Assembly (NCBI GenBank): GCA_028293095.1
Contig: JAQGPK010000151.1
Location: 1-6,820 of the forward strand
Reading direction: 5' to 3'
Length of the DNA stretch: 6,820 nt
From: Chlamydiia bacterium
Lineage (GTDB): Bacteria > Chlamydiota > Chlamydiia > Chlamydiales > FEN-1388
Of the stretch, positions 6,042 to 6,820 are shown piece after piece; the stretch's first letter is position 1, and each line of letters begins with the position of its first letter. The notes under the pieces are model-generated. The model saw only the letters and a list, made by a program, of their open reading frames with translations, had not been told where the DNA came from and did not search any database. The position numbers and the translations under genes were made by a program.

Positions 6042-6820
6042 AATACGAATGCGTGCGCTCGTTGGTTTCAACGCACGTTTAACCTGATAGAAAATGTGCC
6101 CCTGGCAGAATATCAGCTCTTGGATGACAGAGGCTACTTTTTCATCATCTATCACCTCTTGAAATCTGCCTTCAGAAAACTCGATTAAAGGACTTACACA
6201 ATCAGGATGGCGCAAAAGCCCTTTCGGTGTAAAAATAATCAATGGGCGTCTCGCATAGGCCTGTTTTACCAGAAGATGAAAGTACTGCGATGGCGTTGTA
6301 GGGACAGCAATTGTTAGATTGTCTTCTGCTGCGAGTTGTAAATAGCGCTCCATTCTAGCTGATGAATGTTCTGGGCCTTGTCCTTCATAGCCGTGAGGCA
6401 GTAAAAGAGTTAATTTAATAGAATCGCCCCATTTACTTTTACCTGAAGCAATATACTGATCGATAATAATTTGGGCTCCATTTGCAAAATCCCCAAACTG
6501 TGCCTCCCAAATTACAAGCGAAACAGTGTTCGCTAAACTATATCCATACTCAAAACCAAGCGACGCATACTCCGAAAGTGGCGAATCATACACTTCAAAA
6601 AGTTCATCGCCTTGAGGTAAACTATGGAGCGGTATAAAGCATTCTGCGCTCTTTTGATCAAAAATCACGGCATGCCGTTGACTAAAGGTACCTCGTCTAG
6701 AATCTTGACCGACAAGGCGTATAGGAATATATTTAACAACAATTGTTGCGAACGCAAGCGCCTCTCCAAATCCAAAATCAACTTGAAATGCAGCTTTCTT
6801 TTCTGTAAGTAACCGTAACC

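Larger units (their letters stand above)
5781..6820 (-). pseudogene. sucA: 2-oxoglutarate dehydrogenase E1 (3' part), interrupted by an in-frame TAG
   Basis: SucA is the thiamine-diphosphate-dependent E1 that decarboxylates 2-oxoglutarate and succinylates the E2 lipoyl group. Only the C-terminal part (about 345 of some 900-930 residues) is here; the frame is open to the right edge. Landmarks from the edge inward are VDFGFGEALAFAT, GQDSRRGTFSQRHA (6669-6710), WEAQFGDFANGAQ (from 6509), LPHGYEGQGPEHSSARMER (near 6340-6400) and a PKGLLRHP segment, all classic E1o. After ARIRI the frame meets TAG (6039-6041) where E. coli has Glu in RIEQLYP. It then continues without another stop for 85 codons with QLYPLP, WLQEEPMNAGAW, YVGRQASASPATG and a final KDLQQ before TGA (5781-5783), which overlaps the sucB start. 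The gene was functional until very recently, or the stop is an error or is read through. A GTG at 6668 is an internal Val, not a start. Confidence 0.9.

Noticed and set aside
6039..6668. Free-standing 209-residue minus-strand gene starting at GTG 6668
   Set aside because: The frame stays open upstream to the window edge with conserved SucA sequence (GQDSRRGTFSQRHA immediately before the GTG), so the GTG is an internal codon of sucA.
1..6820. Undescribed defence, mobile or RNA-based system
   Set aside because: All open frames of substance belong to well known housekeeping or transport families. No repeat arrays, transposase genes, structured RNA candidates or toxin-antitoxin-like pairs were visible.

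Overview
The window reads as ordinary chromosomal DNA from a low-to-moderate G+C Gram-negative bacterium. A member of the Chlamydiota is my best guess, probably an environmental chlamydia-like lineage. This rests on the resemblance of the SucB lipoyl domain (lysine in the setting TDKLNQ followed by YAP) to chlamydial SucB as I remember it, together with AT-rich intergenic DNA. It is inference and was not tested by a search.

Layout. On the + strand, 62-1636 encodes a complete outer-membrane factor of the OprM/NodT family, the exit duct of a tripartite efflux pump; its partner genes would lie left of the window. It converges on a minus-strand nhaD Na+/H+ antiporter gene (1814-3079) across a 177-base gap. 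After a 233-base AT-rich gap comes a compact minus-strand operon, read right to left as sucA (runs off the right edge to 5781), sucB (5784-4666) and lpdA (4656-3313). These are the E1, E2 and E3 components of the 2-oxoglutarate dehydrogenase complex. sucA and sucB overlap as ATGA, and sucB and lpdA are 9 bases apart.

How they work together. E1 (SucA, thiamine diphosphate) decarboxylates 2-oxoglutarate, E2 (SucB, lipoyl-lysine) transfers the succinyl group to CoA, and E3 (LpdA, FAD) reoxidises the lipoyl group with NAD+. NhaD and the efflux duct are separate envelope transport functions.

What stands out. sucA carries an in-frame TAG at 6039-6041, exactly where the family has a conserved Glu. 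The remaining 85 codons after it stay open and well conserved down to the natural TGA. This is a very recent nonsense mutation, a sequence error, or readthrough. Two lesser oddities are that SucB has no recognisable peripheral subunit-binding domain, only a charged linker, and that the outer-membrane factor has about 60 residues of Ser/Thr/Ala/Pro-rich sequence in its predicted first surface loop. I found no CRISPR array, mobile element, RNA gene or clearly new system.
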